From the NCBI GenBank assembly GCA_015222065.1, contig JADFUQ010000235.1, forward strand, positions 1-6,752: a stretch of DNA of 6,752 bases. Reading direction: 5' to 3'. The notes beneath the pieces are model-generated. The model was not told the origin of the DNA. It did no database searches and saw only the letters and a list, made by a program, of their open reading frames with translations. The stretch is from Bacteroidota bacterium (GTDB taxonomy: Bacteria > Bacteroidota > Bacteroidia > Bacteroidales > VadinHA17). Made by a program: the position numbers and the translations under genes. Of this stretch, positions 6,305 to 6,752 are shown in pieces; within the stretch, counting starts at the first letter, position 1, and the number at the start of each line of letters is the position of its first letter.

Positions 6305-6553
6305 CAAAAAACAAGCACCAAAATTCAAATAAATTTCAATATTCAAAAATTCAATGATCAAAATGGTTGTGGTCATCAGCCTACCCCGTTTTTTTAGGAG
6401 AACACCTTTGAAAATAATTACTTTGTGAATAAATAAATCTCAAATTCTAATGCCTTAAAAATCAAACAAATTCTTGTATATATGCTATTTGGATTTTGTT
6501 TTTTCAAACATTGGATATTATTTGTTATTTGTTATTTGTTTTTTTGTTATTTG
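6305..6553. repeat. Fold-back element with heptamer-built inverted arms
   Basis: The left arm (6305-6365) is built of CAA-led units at 6305, 6312, 6319, 6326, 6337, 6344, 6352 and 6359. The right arm (6485-6553) is the inverted counterpart, with units read on the minus strand from 6553, 6546, 6538, 6531, 6524, 6513, 6505, 6498 and 6491. It includes TTATTTG three times in a row from 6518. Both arms contain one 11-base unit beginning CAAATAA, at 6326-6336 and inverted at 6514-6524, each followed by a CAAT-led unit. The loop of about 119 bases has no gene. No transposase or obvious target-site duplication is visible, so a MITE-like origin is only one possibility. Confidence 0.6.
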
Positions 6554-6574
6554 GCACTTTATTTAAATATAATG

Positions 6575-6604
6575 CTGACTTTATAGACAGATACTATATA
6601 GTTG
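6575..6604 (+). promoter_or_regulatory. Possible Bacteroidota-type promoter for folC
   Basis: TATAGTTG at 6597-6604 matches the Bacteroidota -7 consensus TAnnTTTG with one mismatch. CTG at 6575-6577 sits 19 bases upstream, where the -33 TTG is expected, also with one mismatch. Transcription would begin roughly 20 bases before the folC ATG at 6632. Both boxes are imperfect in AT-rich DNA, so this is a weak prediction. Confidence 0.3.
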
Positions 6605-6631
6605 AGAGAAAGATCAATCATTAAAAATTAC

Positions 6632-6752
6632 ATGAACTACAACGAGGTTTTAGAGTATTTATACAGCCGGTTACCTATGTTTCAGAGACAGGGTAAAATC
6701 GCTTATAATGCAAAACTGGATAATTCTTTGGCAATGGATGAATATTTTGATC
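6632..6752 (+). CDS. folC: Folylpolyglutamate/dihydrofolate synthase, N-terminal fragment
   Basis: Only the first 40 codons lie in the window, and the frame is open to the edge. The start MNYNEVLEYLYSRLPMFQRQ, followed by GKIAYNAKLDNSLAMDEYF, closely resembles the N-termini of Bacteroidota FolC proteins as I know them. In those proteins this segment directly precedes the HVAGTNGKGS ATP-binding loop. FolC is a cytoplasmic Mur-ligase-like ATP-dependent enzyme that adds glutamate to dihydropteroate and/or to folates. The ATG at 6632 has an AT-rich leader and no strong Shine-Dalgarno site, like the other genes here. The ATP-binding loop and catalytic residues lie past the window end, so the call rests on the N-terminal resemblance alone. 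Confidence 0.8.
   Translation, partial: MNYNEVLEYLYSRLPMFQRQGKIAYNAKLDNSLAMDEYFD

Larger units (their letters stand above)
6150..6631. other. 482-base non-coding stretch with repeats, nitroreductase to folC
   Basis: No credible gene or RNA gene is seen on either strand; the open frames are under 25 codons. The stretch holds a composite CA-led heptamer array (6155-6212), a plain AT-rich segment (about 6213-6300), a fold-back repeat element (6305-6553) and a possible folC promoter (6575-6604). No convincing GC-rich hairpin followed by a T-run is present to terminate the nitroreductase transcript. Confidence 0.7.

Noticed and set aside
6380..6398. CCTA...TAGG pair around a T-run as a terminator
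   Set aside because: The stem is only 4 base pairs and the T-run lies in the loop, not after the hairpin.
6363..6428. 21-codon plus-strand open frame in the fold-back loop, starting MVVVISLPRF
   Set aside because: It overlaps the left repeat arm and has no supporting signals. Open frames of this size are expected by chance.
5492..6553. CRISPR array
   Set aside because: Units are 7-16 bases with no unique spacers of 25-40 bases, and no cas genes are present.
6551..6573. TTGGCA and TATAAT as a sigma-70 type promoter for folC
   Set aside because: Only 11 bases separate them, too short for sigma-70, and Bacteroidota housekeeping promoters use a different consensus.

Overview
The window looks like chromosomal DNA from a member of the Bacteroidota, probably Bacteroidales or a relative. 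The evidence is AT-rich sequence, start codons without clear Shine-Dalgarno sites, protein sequences that read like Bacteroidota versions of their families, and a Bacteroidota-type -33/-7 promoter candidate. This placement is inferred from family resemblance, not from a marker gene.

Layout: bases 1-5475 hold four genes, all on the minus strand. In transcription order they are a PIN-PhoH ATPase (5475-4147), a SixA-type histidine phosphatase (4119-3613), polyphosphate kinase 1 (ppk1, 3373-1310) and an MtaB-type tRNA methylthiotransferase (1218 to beyond base 1, C-terminus cut off). A divergent 164-base gap separates them from plus-strand genes: a small FMN nitroreductase (5640-6149) and, after a 482-base non-coding stretch, the first 40 codons of a FolC-type folylpolyglutamate/dihydrofolate synthase (6632 to the window end). 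The two edge genes are easy to miss because neither has a stop codon inside the window.

Functionally the genes are ordinary housekeeping: RNA metabolism (PhoH, MtaB), polyphosphate synthesis (Ppk1), phosphate-ester or phosphohistidine removal (SixA-like), redox (nitroreductase) and folate (FolC). Only PhoH and the phosphatase (27-base gap) are close enough to suggest an operon. The phosphatase-ppk and ppk-mtaB gaps carry repeats.

The unusual part is between the genes. The 1219-1309, 3374-3612, 5476-5639 and 6150-6631 gaps all contain short, degenerate, tandemly repeated words with strict periods of 7, 8 or 16 bases. Words recur between gaps, often inverted. A 17-base sequence (CAAAATGTTACGAGTTA) occurs in opposite orientations on the two sides of ppk1. 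The 6305-6553 region forms a fold-back element whose two arms keep the same irregular unit spacing. I see no transposase, CRISPR, tRNA, rRNA or defence genes.
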